Source of the DNA: Calothrix sp. NIES-2100
GTDB lineage: Bacteria; Cyanobacteriota; Cyanobacteriia; Cyanobacteriales; Nostocaceae
Length of the DNA: 64,000 nucleotides
Direction of reading: 5' to 3'
NCBI RefSeq assembly: GCF_002368195.1
Contig: NZ_AP018178.1
Coordinates: forward strand, 6,460,645-6,524,644
The notes below the pieces were generated by a model. The model ran no database searches and was not told the origin of the DNA. It was given only the letters and a program-made list of their open reading frames with translations. The position numbers and the translations under genes were made by a program. Positions 27,335 to 36,228 of the stretch are shown here, one piece after another. The first letter of the stretch is position 1; the number at the start of each line of letters is the position of its first letter.

Positions 27335-30034
27335 ATGGTGAAAGTATCTCAATTGTCGTTGCCAAATTTGATCAAAATTCACAGGCACAATTGCAAATTT
27401 TTCCGGCTGCTGTTTTACTTTCTCATGGCTTTGCTGTGTAGCCTCAATACTCCAATTATAGCGGCGGTTCCCGGATTCAATGCTTCCCCTCAAACCATAC
27501 TTAACCAAATTGCTACCCCTGATTCTTTATTTCAGCAGGGTAAATTGCTTTACAATGCAGGAAGGTTTGCTGAGGCGGTGCAGATTTTACAGCAAGCAGT
27601 GAAAGTTTACCAAAATCAAGGCGATACTCTGGGCTTAGCTGCAACTTTGGGTAATCTTTCCCTCGCTTACCAGCAACTCGGTAAATGGAACCAAGCTCAG
27701 CAAGCAATTACAGATAGCTTGAATTTGCTGCAAAAATCCCCAAAAAACCAAAATTTGTTATTATTTGCCCAATTGCTAGAGATTCAAGGACGCTGGCAAA
27801 TATCTACAGGACAAGCGGAGGCGGCTTTAGTAACTTGGCAGCAAGCAGAAAAATTTTATACTCAATTAAAAAATCAAGATGGCGTGGTGAAATCGCTGAT
27901 TAACCAAGCACAGGCGTGGCGGAGTAAAGGGTCTTATCGTCGTTCTGTAGAAATACTGACATATCTAGAAAAAAAGCTACAATTAGATCCAGGCTCAATC
28001 GCTAAGGCGGTGGGATTGCGATCGCTGGGAGATACGCTGTTAGCAATGGGCTATGGGGAAAAGTCTCGGACTATCTTACAGCAAAGCCTGAAGATTGCGG
28101 AAAGTATGCCAGCAAATGCAGATATCGGCGCAACTTATTTTAGCTTGGGGAACAATGCCAAAACACAGAAGCAAAAATCAGATGCGATCGCCTTTTATCA
28201 AAAAGCTGTTGAATTATCGCCCTCACCCCTAACAAAAGTCCAAGCACAGCTCAATCACCTCAGTTTACTGATCGAAGATGGCGAATTAACAGCAGCTCTC
28301 ACCCTCATACCATCAATTCAATCACAATTGGCACAACTCCCCACCAGCCGCGCTACTATCTACGCCGAAATTAACTTTGCTCAAAGCCTCAACAAATTAC
28401 TGAGTAACTATTCTCAATCAACAATTCAATCCTCATCAACGAGTTCTCAAGGCTCAATCCTGAGTATTCATTACTTAGAAATTAATTCTCAAGATGTCGC
28501 CAAAATACTTGCTCAAGCCATTGCACAATCTCGCAGTTTGGGGGATCAACAAACAGAGGCTTATGCACTCTTGAGTTTAGGGAATTTATATGAGCAGACA
28601 AAACAGTGGTCAGAGGCGCAAAAGCTGACTCAGCAAGCTTTAGTATTAGCTCAGACAAGTAATGCACCGGAAATTGTCTATCGGGTAGATTGGCAACTAG
28701 GAAGATTACTCTGGGCGCAAAAAGATATCAAAGGAGCCATTGCCGCTTATGATGCAGCAGTAGATACTCTCCAACTTCTGCGCCTTGACTTAGTTGCAAT
28801 CAATCAAGATGTGCAATTCAGTTTCCGCGACAGTGTAGAACCAGTCTATCGACAGTCAGTAGAATTATTGCTGCAATCCCAAGGCGGAAAACCAGATGAA
28901 CAAACATTAGATAAAGCACGCCAGCGCATTGAGGCTTTACAGTTAGCAGAATTAGATAACTTCTTTCGCGAAGCTTGTCTTTCTGGTCATAGTGTGCCTT
29001 TAGATAAAATAGTAGACCAGGATAATGCTACTGCGGCAGTAATATATCCTATTATACTAAAAAATGAGATACAAGTAATTGTCAAAATTCCCAAAAAACC
29101 TCTACAGCATTACAGCACAACAATTTCCGAAACAGAAGTCAACAACACCCTGCTAGAACTACGGAGAAATATTGTTAATCCTGCGGCAAAAAGCACCATC
29201 AAAAAGCGATCGCAACAAGTTTATAACTGGTTGATCAAACCGATTGAATCTGAATTACTTTCCAAACAGGTAGATACGCTGGTGTTTGTACTGGATGGAG
29301 CTTTACGCAATTTACCAATGGCATCTCTTTATGATGGTAAGCAATATTTAATCGAGAAATATGCGATCGCTCTCAGTGTGGGACTACAACTACTCGATCC
29401 CAAACCACTAGTCCAACAGCAAATCCGAGCGCTCACCGCCGGACTCACTGAACCTCCACCAGGGTACTCTAATTTTTCAGCCCTCAGAGCAATCAAATCT
29501 GAAGTCGATTTAATTGCCAAATCTGGAGTCTCCACCACCAGTATTTTAGATGAGCAATTCACCAGCAAAGCACTAGAAAAAGAAGTTAATACCGTTCCCT
29601 TCAACATAGTGCATCTGGCAACCCACGGTCAGTTTAGTTCCCGCGCCGAAGATACATTTATCTTAGCGGCTGATGGCCCGATTAACGTCACCCAATTTGA
29701 TAGTCTGCTCCGCAGTCGCGATGAAAGCAAACCCCAAGCCGTAGAATTATTAGTGTTAAGTGCTTGTCAAACCGCAGCCGGAGACAACCGAGCCGCCCTA
29801 GGTTTAGCCGGAGCCGCAGTCAGAGCCGGCGCACGCAGTACCTTAGCATCTCTGTGGCAAATTGACGATCAATCAACAGCTTTATTTGTCGGTGCTTTCT
29901 ATAAACAGCTCAAAAGCGGTAAAGTTACCAAAGCCCAAGCTCTGCGCTACGCCCAGCTACAATTGCTGCAACATCCCAACTACAACGCCCCCAGTTTTTG
30001 GTCTGCCTATGTTTTAATTGGCAATTGGCTTTAG
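27335..30034 (+). CDS. TPR-CHAT protein (caspase-like protease domain), exported or membrane-anchored
   Basis: An 899-residue protein. Residues 20-45 form a hydrophobic signal or anchor (FFRLLFYFLMALLC, then AAVPG). The middle (about 60-480) is a run of TPR-like helices. The C-terminal third is a CHAT domain with the caspase-type dyad His764 (HLATHGQF) and Cys811 (LSACQTAAG). CHAT proteases cut proteins when their helical repeats sense a partner; targets are known for few members. The next genes include a second CHAT protein, DUF1822 and DUF928, so a shared process is inferred. The start at 27335 keeps the signal region intact. A regulatory role outside the cytoplasm is suggested only by the N-terminus. 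Confidence 0.9.
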   Translation: MVKVSQLSLPNLIKIHRHNCKFFRLLFYFLMALLCSLNTPIIAAVPGFNASPQTILNQIATPDSLFQQGKLLYNAGRFAEAVQILQQAVKVYQNQGDTLGLAATLGNLSLAYQQLGKWNQAQQAITDSLNLLQKSPKNQNLLLFAQLLEIQGRWQISTGQAEAALVTWQQAEKFYTQLKNQDGVVKSLINQAQAWRSKGSYRRSVEILTYLEKKLQLDPGSIAKAVGLRSLGDTLLAMGYGEKSRTILQQSLKIAESMPANADIGATYFSLGNNAKTQKQKSDAIAFYQKAVELSPSPLTKVQAQLNHLSLLIEDGELTAALTLIPSIQSQLAQLPTSRATIYAEINFAQSLNKLLSNYSQSTIQSSSTSSQGSILSIHYLEINSQDVAKILAQAIAQSRSLGDQQTEAYALLSLGNLYEQTKQWSEAQKLTQQALVLAQTSNAPEIVYRVDWQLGRLLWAQKDIKGAIAAYDAAVDTLQLLRLDLVAINQDVQFSFRDSVEPVYRQSVELLLQSQGGKPDEQTLDKARQRIEALQLAELDNFFREACLSGHSVPLDKIVDQDNATAAVIYPIILKNEIQVIVKIPKKPLQHYSTTISETEVNNTLLELRRNIVNPAAKSTIKKRSQQVYNWLIKPIESELLSKQVDTLVFVLDGALRNLPMASLYDGKQYLIEKYAIALSVGLQLLDPKPLVQQQIRALTAGLTEPPPGYSNFSALRAIKSEVDLIAKSGVSTTSILDEQFTSKALEKEVNTVPFNIVHLATHGQFSSRAEDTFILAADGPINVTQFDSLLRSRDESKPQAVELLVLSACQTAAGDNRAALGLAGAAVRAGARSTLASLWQIDDQSTALFVGAFYKQLKSGKVTKAQALRYAQLQLLQHPNYNAPSFWSAYVLIGNWL

Positions 30035-30102
30035 TCATTTGTCATTTGTCATTTGTCATTTGTCATTTGTCATTTGTCATTTGTCATTGGTCATTTGTCA
30101 TT
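30034..30102 (+). repeat. STRR array, unit GTCATTT (about 10 copies)
   Basis: A run of GTCATTT heptamers, with one GTCATTG variant, starts at the stop codon of the CHAT gene. It is a heptamer STRR of the kind found in heterocystous cyanobacteria. Confidence 0.95.
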
Positions 30103-30130
30103 CTCCTGTTCCCCACACTCCCCTCATCCC

Positions 30131-30298
30131 TAGGGCGTGTTTTCAAAGTCGCCGTCACCCTAAAGGGTGCGGCTATATCAACAAAGTCCGCCTGCGCGGA
30201 CTACGAAAAATAAGGCTTTTTAGCCCACGCAGGTGGGCTTTGTTCGTGTAGCCTCAGGCTTTAGCCTGAAGGCGTTTGGGGTTTGAAAACACGCCCTA
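30131..30298. repeat. MITE-like nested palindrome with 17-bp terminal inverted repeats
   Basis: TAGGGCGTGTTTTCAAA near 30131 is repeated inverted as TTTGAAAACACGCCCTA near 30298. Inside are at least three hairpins: CACCCTAAAGGGTG, GTCCGCctgcGCGGAC, AGCCCACgcagGTGGGCT, and CTTCAGGCTAAAGCCTGAGG read on the other strand. The inner part shares its order of hairpins with 58980-59150. No protein is encoded. The stretch 30299-30463 that follows shows only AT-rich sequence before the next gene. Confidence 0.8.
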
Positions 30299-30463
30299 GC
30301 CCCTAGCCCCTCATCCCCAACCGAAAAAACTGGGTATTATCAAGGATAAATTATGAAAATTTATATTTGATCACAAAAACTTAAGAATTCTAGATTTTTG
30401 GCATAAATTACGAGAATGCGGCCGATATGTGTATGGCAGCATCGATCACTGGGAACTAAACTT

Positions 30464-31432
30464 ATGACTCACGCTATCTATCAGCCAGAAAATTTCGCTG
30501 TACCTTTGCCAATCGCGCAACTAGCACGCAAAACTGCTTTCATGTTTGCCAATCAGCAGCCTACTCCGGAAAAAGCAAAGCAAGTTATACTGAACACCCT
30601 AGCCGTGTGGGTGGTCAATGAATACTTGCAAATGATGGAAATTGCTACCGAACTCACAGCTAGTGATAGTTGGAACCCTGTGATCCGCCTATGTGCAGAT
30701 GTCGCAGATTTAGCAATACCTTCTCTTGGTCGTTTGGAATGTCGCCCTGTAGATAATTATGCACACACCTGCTTCGTTCCCCCAGAAACTTGGGAAGAAC
30801 GGATAGGTTATGTAGTTGTACAAATTGACGAATCTTTACAAGAAGCAAAGTTACTGGGTTTTGTTCCTAGTGTTACTACAGAAGAACTGCCTTTGAGTCA
30901 ACTGCAATCCCCAGAAGCTTTCATCGATCATCTAGGTAAACTTAGGCAATCTCCAACCAGCACAAGTGTAAATTTACGTCAGTGGTTGACTGGTATATTT
31001 GAATCAGGTTGGCAAAGTATTGAAGCTTTGCAAAATTCCCAAGAAGCAGGGCTAGCTTACGCGTTTCGGAGTGCAGAACTTTTTGAACAACAAGCGCCTA
31101 ACAAGCCTCATTCCGGTACAAGAAGGGCAAAGCTGCTCGATTTGGGAATCCAAATTGCTGACAAACCCTTAATGTTGATTGTGGATATTAGCCCCCAAAC
31201 TGACGAAAAAACTAGCATTCGTCTCCAGTTGCACCCCACAGGTAATCAAATTTATCTACCGCAAGGAGTGCAACTCACAGTTTTAGATGATTCCGGATCT
31301 GTATTTCTAGAAGCTCAAGCTCGCAGTGCCGATAACTATATTCAGTTGCAATTGCGAGGTGACGCTGGAGAAATATTTAGCGTTAGGGTCGCATTTAATG
31401 ATATCAGTATTACAGAACAGTTTGTGATCTAA
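30464..31432 (+). CDS. DUF1822 family protein
   Basis: A 322-residue protein of the cyanobacterial DUF1822 family. The N-terminal pattern (NFAVPLPIAQLARKTAFMFA) and the conserved VWVVNEYLQMM segment are typical. No signal peptide or membrane segment is visible, so it is probably cytoplasmic. The biochemical role is unknown. The ATG at 30416 adds 16 residues with no family look, so I start at 30464 (MTHAIYQPENF). DUF1822 genes often stand next to CHASE2/CHAT and DUF928 genes, as here. The next gene begins 234 bases downstream, after an inverted repeat. Confidence 0.85.
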   Translation: MTHAIYQPENFAVPLPIAQLARKTAFMFANQQPTPEKAKQVILNTLAVWVVNEYLQMMEIATELTASDSWNPVIRLCADVADLAIPSLGRLECRPVDNYAHTCFVPPETWEERIGYVVVQIDESLQEAKLLGFVPSVTTEELPLSQLQSPEAFIDHLGKLRQSPTSTSVNLRQWLTGIFESGWQSIEALQNSQEAGLAYAFRSAELFEQQAPNKPHSGTRRAKLLDLGIQIADKPLMLIVDISPQTDEKTSIRLQLHPTGNQIYLPQGVQLTVLDDSGSVFLEAQARSADNYIQLQLRGDAGEIFSVRVAFNDISITEQFVI

Positions 31433-31587
31433 AGGTGCAGCTACTTCCTCACTTGTCAGTACAAGTGTAACATTCTATACTTTTATTTAGCCAAAAGAAC
31501 TTTGTCTAGTAGGTAGTCAGTATAAAGCTAAAGCACGTACTTACATACTACGCAAAATTTGTCTGGCAGAATACTAGAAGGGAGTTT

Positions 31588-31644
31588 AAAAATTCAAAAA
31601 GCAAAATTCAAGGCTGACTATTGTGAATTTTGACTTTGAATTTT
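31588..31644 (+). repeat. Inverted repeat upstream of the CHAT-CHASE2 gene
   Basis: AAAATTCAAAAAGCAAAATTCA (from 31589) can pair with TGAATTTTGACTTTGAATTTT (31624-31644), leaving a 13-base loop. It sits 22 bases before the start codon of the next gene. It may derive from STRR units or act on the mRNA leader. Confidence 0.55.
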
Positions 31645-31666
31645 CAGTAAAAGGGTAGCCACTGTC

Positions 31667-34012
31667 ATGAGTAAGTTAGTGATTCTGAAATTTGCAGACG
31701 GTAGTTTTGAGCAAGGGTTTGGTGTGTCCCTGCAAATTGGTGATGAATGCGATCGCCCCGCCACAGAAATCACGGGAAAACTACCTCCATGTCCGGAAAT
31801 ACCCTTATACTACAGCCACTGGCAATCTAGTTATCGGCGTTTAGGTAACGGTTATCGTCTAGATGCAGATAAAGTCCAGATAACGAATGTGTCCATGACA
31901 CAAGACTGTCTTAACACATCCCATATTTTACGAGCACGTTTTAATACCTGGTTGCGAGCAGAGGAATTTCGTCTCCTCAGGGAGAAATGGCTGGAAAAAT
32001 TAATGCCCTCAGATGAGGTGCGGGTAATATTGCAAGCAGAAAACAGTCAATTGCAGCGATTACCTTGGCATCTTTGGGACTTGTTAGAACGCTACCCAAA
32101 GGCAGAAATTGCCTTATCATCACCAAGCTATGAGCGCGTTCAAAAGCCACGCACCCCCAATAAATTGGTGAATATTTTGGCAATTGTCGGTAATAGCCAG
32201 GGAATTGACACCAAGGCTGACCAAGATCTATTGCAACGTTGTCGAAATGCTAATGTCTGTTTCTTGGTAGAACCAGAACGCAAAGAATTAACTGACCATC
32301 TGTGGGAGAAAAACTGGGATATTCTCTTCTTCGCCGGACACAGTTCCAGTCAGGGAAGAGATGCAAGTGGGCGGATTTATTTAAATAAAACCGATAGCCT
32401 GACGATTAGCGAATTAAAATATGCCCTAAAAAAAGCGATTGAGGGCGGCTTACAATTAGCAATTTTTAACTCTTGTGATGGATTGGGACTGGCGCAAGAA
32501 CTCGCTGATTTGCAAATACCCCAAATGATCATCATGCGAGAACCTGTACCCGATCAGGTAGCTCAGGAGTTTTTAAAGTATTTTCTCGGTAGTTTTGCTG
32601 GCGGTGAATCTTTATACCGATCAGTGCGACAAGCGCGGGAACGTCTGCAAGGGTTGGAGGATCGATTTCCCTGTGCGACTTGGTTACCAGTGATTTGCCA
32701 AAATCCAGGACAACCACCATCAACGTGGCAGGGGATAACAAGTGTCAAAAAACAATTCAGTACAATTTCCCCTCTGTTTAGCAAACGCGGATTTCGGGGA
32801 GTTCTATTTACCAGTCTGATGATGAGTGCCTTAGTTTGGGGTGTCAGATTTGTGGGAATGTTGCAAAATGTAGAATTGATCGCCTATGACCAGATGATGC
32901 GATCGCGTCCTGATGAAGGCCCAGATTCCCGATTACTATTGGTAACCATAGACGATGGCGATCTGGCAATTCAACGCCACAACCGCGAAGAATTAAAAGG
33001 AACCTCTCTGTCCGATCAATCTCTCAAGCAACTACTGCTCAAACTGCAAGAGTATCAACCCCGTGTCATTGGTTTAGATATCTACCGCGATTTTCCCGCC
33101 GAACAGCCAGATTTAATTCCCTTGCTACAGCAGACCGAAAACTTGATTGGAGTTTGTAAGGGAAGTGATACCACAGAAAAGACAAAAGGTATTGCCCCAC
33201 CAAAGGAAATTCCCCAACATCGCTTAGGATTCAGCGACTTCATTCACGATCGCGATGGGGTAGTGCGTCGCCATCTATTGTTCATGAATCAAGAAGCCGC
33301 ATCATTATGTCCTGCGTCTTATGCCCTAAGTACTCAACTAGCATTTCGCTACCTCGTACCATTAGGATTTCAGCCCAAATACACAGCCCAAAATCAGTTG
33401 CAACTGGGCAATACTATTGTGCCACGCTTGTCATCTCGTGCTAGTGGCTATCAAAGCATCGATGCCAATGGCGGTCAACTTTTACTCAACTATCGCTCCA
33501 CTAAAAAGATTGCCGAACAGGTGACGCTCACACAATTGTTATCCGGACAGGTAAACCCCAGCGCCGTCAAAGACAAAATTGTCTTAATTGGTGTCTCAGC
33601 CAAAGGCGATTTCCCAGACTACTGGGCTACACCCTACGGAAATAACTTAGATGACCAAATGTCAGGGGTAATAGTACAAGCCCATATGATCAGCCAAATC
33701 CTCAGTGCTGTCCTAGATGGGCGTCCGTTGTTAAGGGTTTGGTCACTATGGCTGGAATTGATTTGGATTTGGAGTTGGGCTTTAATTGGAGGATTGCTAG
33801 CTTGGCGCTTACCTTCCCTTTCCGGGTTAATCATAGCAGTTAGCGTCAGCGGCGGCGTTTTATATTTATTCTGCTTTGGTTTGTTAATTTGGGGCGTTTG
33901 GGTGCCTTTTGTACCCTCAGCTTTATCATTGATCGGCACAGTTGGTGCTATCTCAATACCAAATTCTAAATTTAAAATTCCAAATTCCAGATTAATCCGG
34001 GAAAATATTTAA
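31667..34012 (+). CDS. CHAT-CHASE2 protein (caspase-like domain fused to extracytoplasmic sensor)
   Basis: A 781-residue protein. The N-terminal 360 residues form a CHAT domain with His225 (FFAGHSSS) and Cys270 (FNSCDGLG). A membrane segment follows (GVLFTSLMMSALVWGVRFVG, about 380-400), then a CHASE2 sensor (starting NVELIAYDQMMRSRP; about 400-690), then further membrane helices near the C-terminus (about 695-770). The caspase-like part would lie in the cytoplasm and the CHASE2 part in the periplasm. In most CHASE2 proteins the output is a kinase, cyclase or phosphatase; here a protease-like module takes that role at the N-terminus. Flanking DUF1822 and DUF928 genes are usual partners. The ligand and target are unknown. 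Confidence 0.9.
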   Translation: MSKLVILKFADGSFEQGFGVSLQIGDECDRPATEITGKLPPCPEIPLYYSHWQSSYRRLGNGYRLDADKVQITNVSMTQDCLNTSHILRARFNTWLRAEEFRLLREKWLEKLMPSDEVRVILQAENSQLQRLPWHLWDLLERYPKAEIALSSPSYERVQKPRTPNKLVNILAIVGNSQGIDTKADQDLLQRCRNANVCFLVEPERKELTDHLWEKNWDILFFAGHSSSQGRDASGRIYLNKTDSLTISELKYALKKAIEGGLQLAIFNSCDGLGLAQELADLQIPQMIIMREPVPDQVAQEFLKYFLGSFAGGESLYRSVRQARERLQGLEDRFPCATWLPVICQNPGQPPSTWQGITSVKKQFSTISPLFSKRGFRGVLFTSLMMSALVWGVRFVGMLQNVELIAYDQMMRSRPDEGPDSRLLLVTIDDGDLAIQRHNREELKGTSLSDQSLKQLLLKLQEYQPRVIGLDIYRDFPAEQPDLIPLLQQTENLIGVCKGSDTTEKTKGIAPPKEIPQHRLGFSDFIHDRDGVVRRHLLFMNQEAASLCPASYALSTQLAFRYLVPLGFQPKYTAQNQLQLGNTIVPRLSSRASGYQSIDANGGQLLLNYRSTKKIAEQVTLTQLLSGQVNPSAVKDKIVLIGVSAKGDFPDYWATPYGNNLDDQMSGVIVQAHMISQILSAVLDGRPLLRVWSLWLELIWIWSWALIGGLLAWRLPSLSGLIIAVSVSGGVLYLFCFGLLIWGVWVPFVPSALSLIGTVGAISIPNSKFKIPNSRLIRENI

Positions 34013-34064
34013 GGCATTACCAAAATTGTGCCGAGATTTCATCTGCTTATTCCCGGTAAATTTT

Positions 34065-34868
34065 ATGAAATCAATTTCAAAATCGGTAAAGCTATCTATA
34101 GTACTAGCTGTGGGATGCACAACTGTGCTGGCTAGTCAAATATCGAGCTGGAAAGATTCAGTAAATGCACAGCCTAGCAGTATAGCGACTTCCAACACAA
34201 CCATACAATACATTCCACCGCCACCGCCACCAGACCCGCCTCCTGGAGGACGGGTTTTAGGAGGAGCCAAGCGGGGTACTTGTCCAGCAGTTAAACCTGA
34301 ACTCACAGCCCTAGCACCCTTTACTCAGAAAACTCCCACAGAAATGGATGTTTGGGGATTGACGACAGCGGCTCACCCCACTTTCTGGTTTTATGTACCA
34401 TTAGCAAAAAATTCGGCATTCCCTGCTGAGTTTGTCCTGCAAGATGAAGCCGAAAACCATATTTACGAAACGGCGATCGCTCTGGCAGATCAACCAGGAG
34501 TCATCGGCGTTGCTTTACCTAAAACCGTTGCCCCATTAGCGCAGGGTAAACGCTACCGCTGGTTTTTCAACATCTGGTGCGATCGCGAAAAACAATCGCC
34601 CCCAATTTATGTGGAAGGAGTGATCCAGCGAGTTAATTTAACAGATGCGATCGCCCAGCAGCTAGAAACTGCTAAACCTCAACAACAGTCTGCCATTTAT
34701 GCCCAAAATGGCATTTGGTACGAGACACTCACAACATTAGCAAAACTGCGTCTAAAAAATCCTGAAGATAGCAAGCTTCAGGGAGAATGGCGTAATTTAA
34801 TTACCAGCATCGGTTTGCCTGATGTAGCCACAGAACCGATTGTTTCACAGCCAGCAACGTTTGACTAG
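34065..34868 (+). CDS. DUF928 family exported protein
   Basis: A 267-residue protein with a signal peptide (MKSISKSVKLSIVLAVGCTT, cleavage probably near residue 25-40), a proline run (PPPPPPDPPPGGR), and a DUF928 domain starting at RVLGGAKRGTCP. Two cysteines (GTCP and NIWCDR) could form a disulfide. It is probably periplasmic and may work with the periplasmic CHASE2 sensor encoded just upstream. The GTG at 34026 is rejected because ATG 34065 begins a clean signal peptide. No enzymatic function is known. Confidence 0.85.
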   Translation: MKSISKSVKLSIVLAVGCTTVLASQISSWKDSVNAQPSSIATSNTTIQYIPPPPPPDPPPGGRVLGGAKRGTCPAVKPELTALAPFTQKTPTEMDVWGLTTAAHPTFWFYVPLAKNSAFPAEFVLQDEAENHIYETAIALADQPGVIGVALPKTVAPLAQGKRYRWFFNIWCDREKQSPPIYVEGVIQRVNLTDAIAQQLETAKPQQQSAIYAQNGIWYETLTTLAKLRLKNPEDSKLQGEWRNLITSIGLPDVATEPIVSQPATFD

Positions 34869-35198
34869 CGGGGCTAGGGGCTAGGGATGAGGGGGATGTG
34901 GTACCCTGCGGGTTCTGCTTCTCTACGAGACGCTGCGCGAACGCAGTACGACTTCGCGGTAATCGAGCGGAGTCGAGATTCACCAACCGGGGGATGAGGG
35001 GGCAGGGGAGAAATAACTATTGCCTAATGCCCAATGCCCCATGCCCCATGCCCCATGCCCCATTGGCAATAAATTTAGATCTGCATCTAAATAGTAAAGT
35101 TTTGTAAGATTTAAGATTTTCTTTAGATTTTTAATTTAATATTTTCTTTAGATTCTTCACAACACTGTGTTGGATTCACAAGAGTTGGAGTGGTGGTC
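34869..35198. repeat. Gene-free stretch with interspersed palindromic repeat and STRR
   Basis: The 330 bases hold a GGGGCTAGG-type STRR at 34869-34890, a Nostoc-type interspersed repeat at about 34915-34985 (CTCTACGAGACGCTGCGCGA and an inverted GCGTTC/GAACGC pair), and an ATGCCCC heptamer array at 35027-35063. The last 130 bases are AT-rich (repeated TTTAGATTTT) and probably carry the promoter of the small gene at 35199. Confidence 0.7.
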
Positions 35199-35429
35199 AT
35201 GAACGTATGCCTGGTAAACTCAAAAATATTGCGTCAACTTTGGTCTGTGGTTGAGCAAACTCAGACAAGTGCTCTTGTTGGACTCAGCGATTCAGATTTA
35301 GTCAACCAGTTGCTGAGACAGCTTGATAGCAAACAAGCACTTAGCAGTGAAGAAATGAATTCTGTAAACAGTTACTTATTCTCCAGAACACAGCTAATAC
35401 GCGATTTAGCTTTTGCACGTTCTGCATAG
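35199..35429 (+). CDS. Small hypothetical protein (76 aa)
   Basis: A short acidic, helical protein beginning MNVCLVNSKILRQLW, with no signal peptide, membrane segment or known motif. I choose ATG 35199 over GTG 35190 because GGAG at 35187-35190 stands eight bases before it. It has a probable hairpin terminator about 65 bases downstream. I do not recognise the family. Normal amino-acid composition and a good ribosome site support a real gene. Confidence 0.65.
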   Translation: MNVCLVNSKILRQLWSVVEQTQTSALVGLSDSDLVNQLLRQLDSKQALSSEEMNSVNSYLFSRTQLIRDLAFARSA

Positions 35430-35494
35430 GAGATATATAGATTTTTATCATCGGTATCGAACTCCCATCATATTATTTGGACTTCTCCTTCTCG

Positions 35495-35521
35495 CCTCAG
35501 CTCAAATCGCTGGGGATTTTT
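35495..35521 (+). terminator. Rho-independent terminator after the 76-aa gene
   Basis: CCTCAGC (35495-35501) pairs with GCTGGGG (35509-35515) around a 7-base loop and is followed by ATTTTTG. The rest of the gap to 35805 holds HIP1 sites and a possible reading frame without ribosome site, which I do not call. Confidence 0.6.
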
Positions 35522-35805
35522 GTTGCTGATGAGATAGTTAATGACTACTCATGCGATCGCCCAATTCCTCTCATCCTAAAAATAAGATCCTGTAGGGGTT
35601 TCCCTGCCCTAATTACCAACCACCGTTTATCAGAGCGATCGCCGCCTCTATATGAACATAAAATGACCCATAGGTATTTATTTATCCCAGTCTTCAGTCA
35701 CTAATACTTCTAAATACACAAGTTGAGACAGCTGACAATCTCTCGGAAGATGTGTAAAGTAGTTGAGGATTATTTACTAACTGCAATTATTCAACACATC
35801 CTGAT

Positions 35806-36045
35806 ATGGAGAGAAAAACTAAACGCCTGTTGCTACTCGTTGTTTTCTGTAGTCTGGCAGGTGTAATCTTAGGAGGAACTACTAGCTGGGCAGAAAGCAA
35901 TATGTGCTTAGAAGCCAAAACAGTCACCAGTGATTGCTTGACCCAAGACCCCATACAAAAAACTATACAAGGAATGAGTACTGGCTTGGTAGCCGGCGCA
36001 GGAGCAGCTTGCGGTGTAGCTTGGCAGTTACGTCAACAAGATTAA
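35806..36045 (+). CDS. Small exported/membrane hypothetical protein (79 aa)
   Basis: MERKTKRLLLLVVFCSLAGV is a good signal sequence, with AWAES-like SWAES as a probable cleavage site. The mature part has two cysteines before a glycine/alanine-rich hydrophobic segment (GMSTGLVAGAGAACGVAW). It may be a small periplasmic or membrane peptide. The family is unknown to me. ATATGGAGAG around the start gives only a weak ribosome site. Confidence 0.55.
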   Translation: MERKTKRLLLLVVFCSLAGVILGGTTSWAESNMCLEAKTVTSDCLTQDPIQKTIQGMSTGLVAGAGAACGVAWQLRQQD

Positions 36046-36228
36046 ACAATTGCCCAAAATCAAAACCGGGGGTTTTCAATTTTTTGGTGTTCTGGCGATC
36101 GCTTTTCAAAAAAGGCAACCGCCTGCGAGATGTCGGCTTCTTCAACAACGCGAATTTTCACAAATCATATCGGGTTGCTATAGTAGTGGCTGTCTGCAAG
36201 ACAACTGGCTATTAGTCATGGCAACCCT

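Noticed and set aside
30034..30102. CRISPR array
   Set aside because: The heptamers are contiguous with no spacers, and no cas gene is in the window. The same applies to the other STRR arrays and to the 42-bp minisatellite, whose units have no spacers between them.
30034..30251. Small proteins beginning in the GTCATTT array after the CHAT gene
   Set aside because: Translation is periodic (SFVICHL) and entirely repeat-derived, running into the palindromic element.
34898..35107. Possible 69-residue protein downstream of the DUF928 gene
   Set aside because: It is composed of interspersed repeat and ATGCCCC STRR sequence.
35477..35704. Possible small + strand protein of 75 residues
   Set aside because: It starts with TTG, covers a clear hairpin terminator at 35495-35521, and the translation has no family look.
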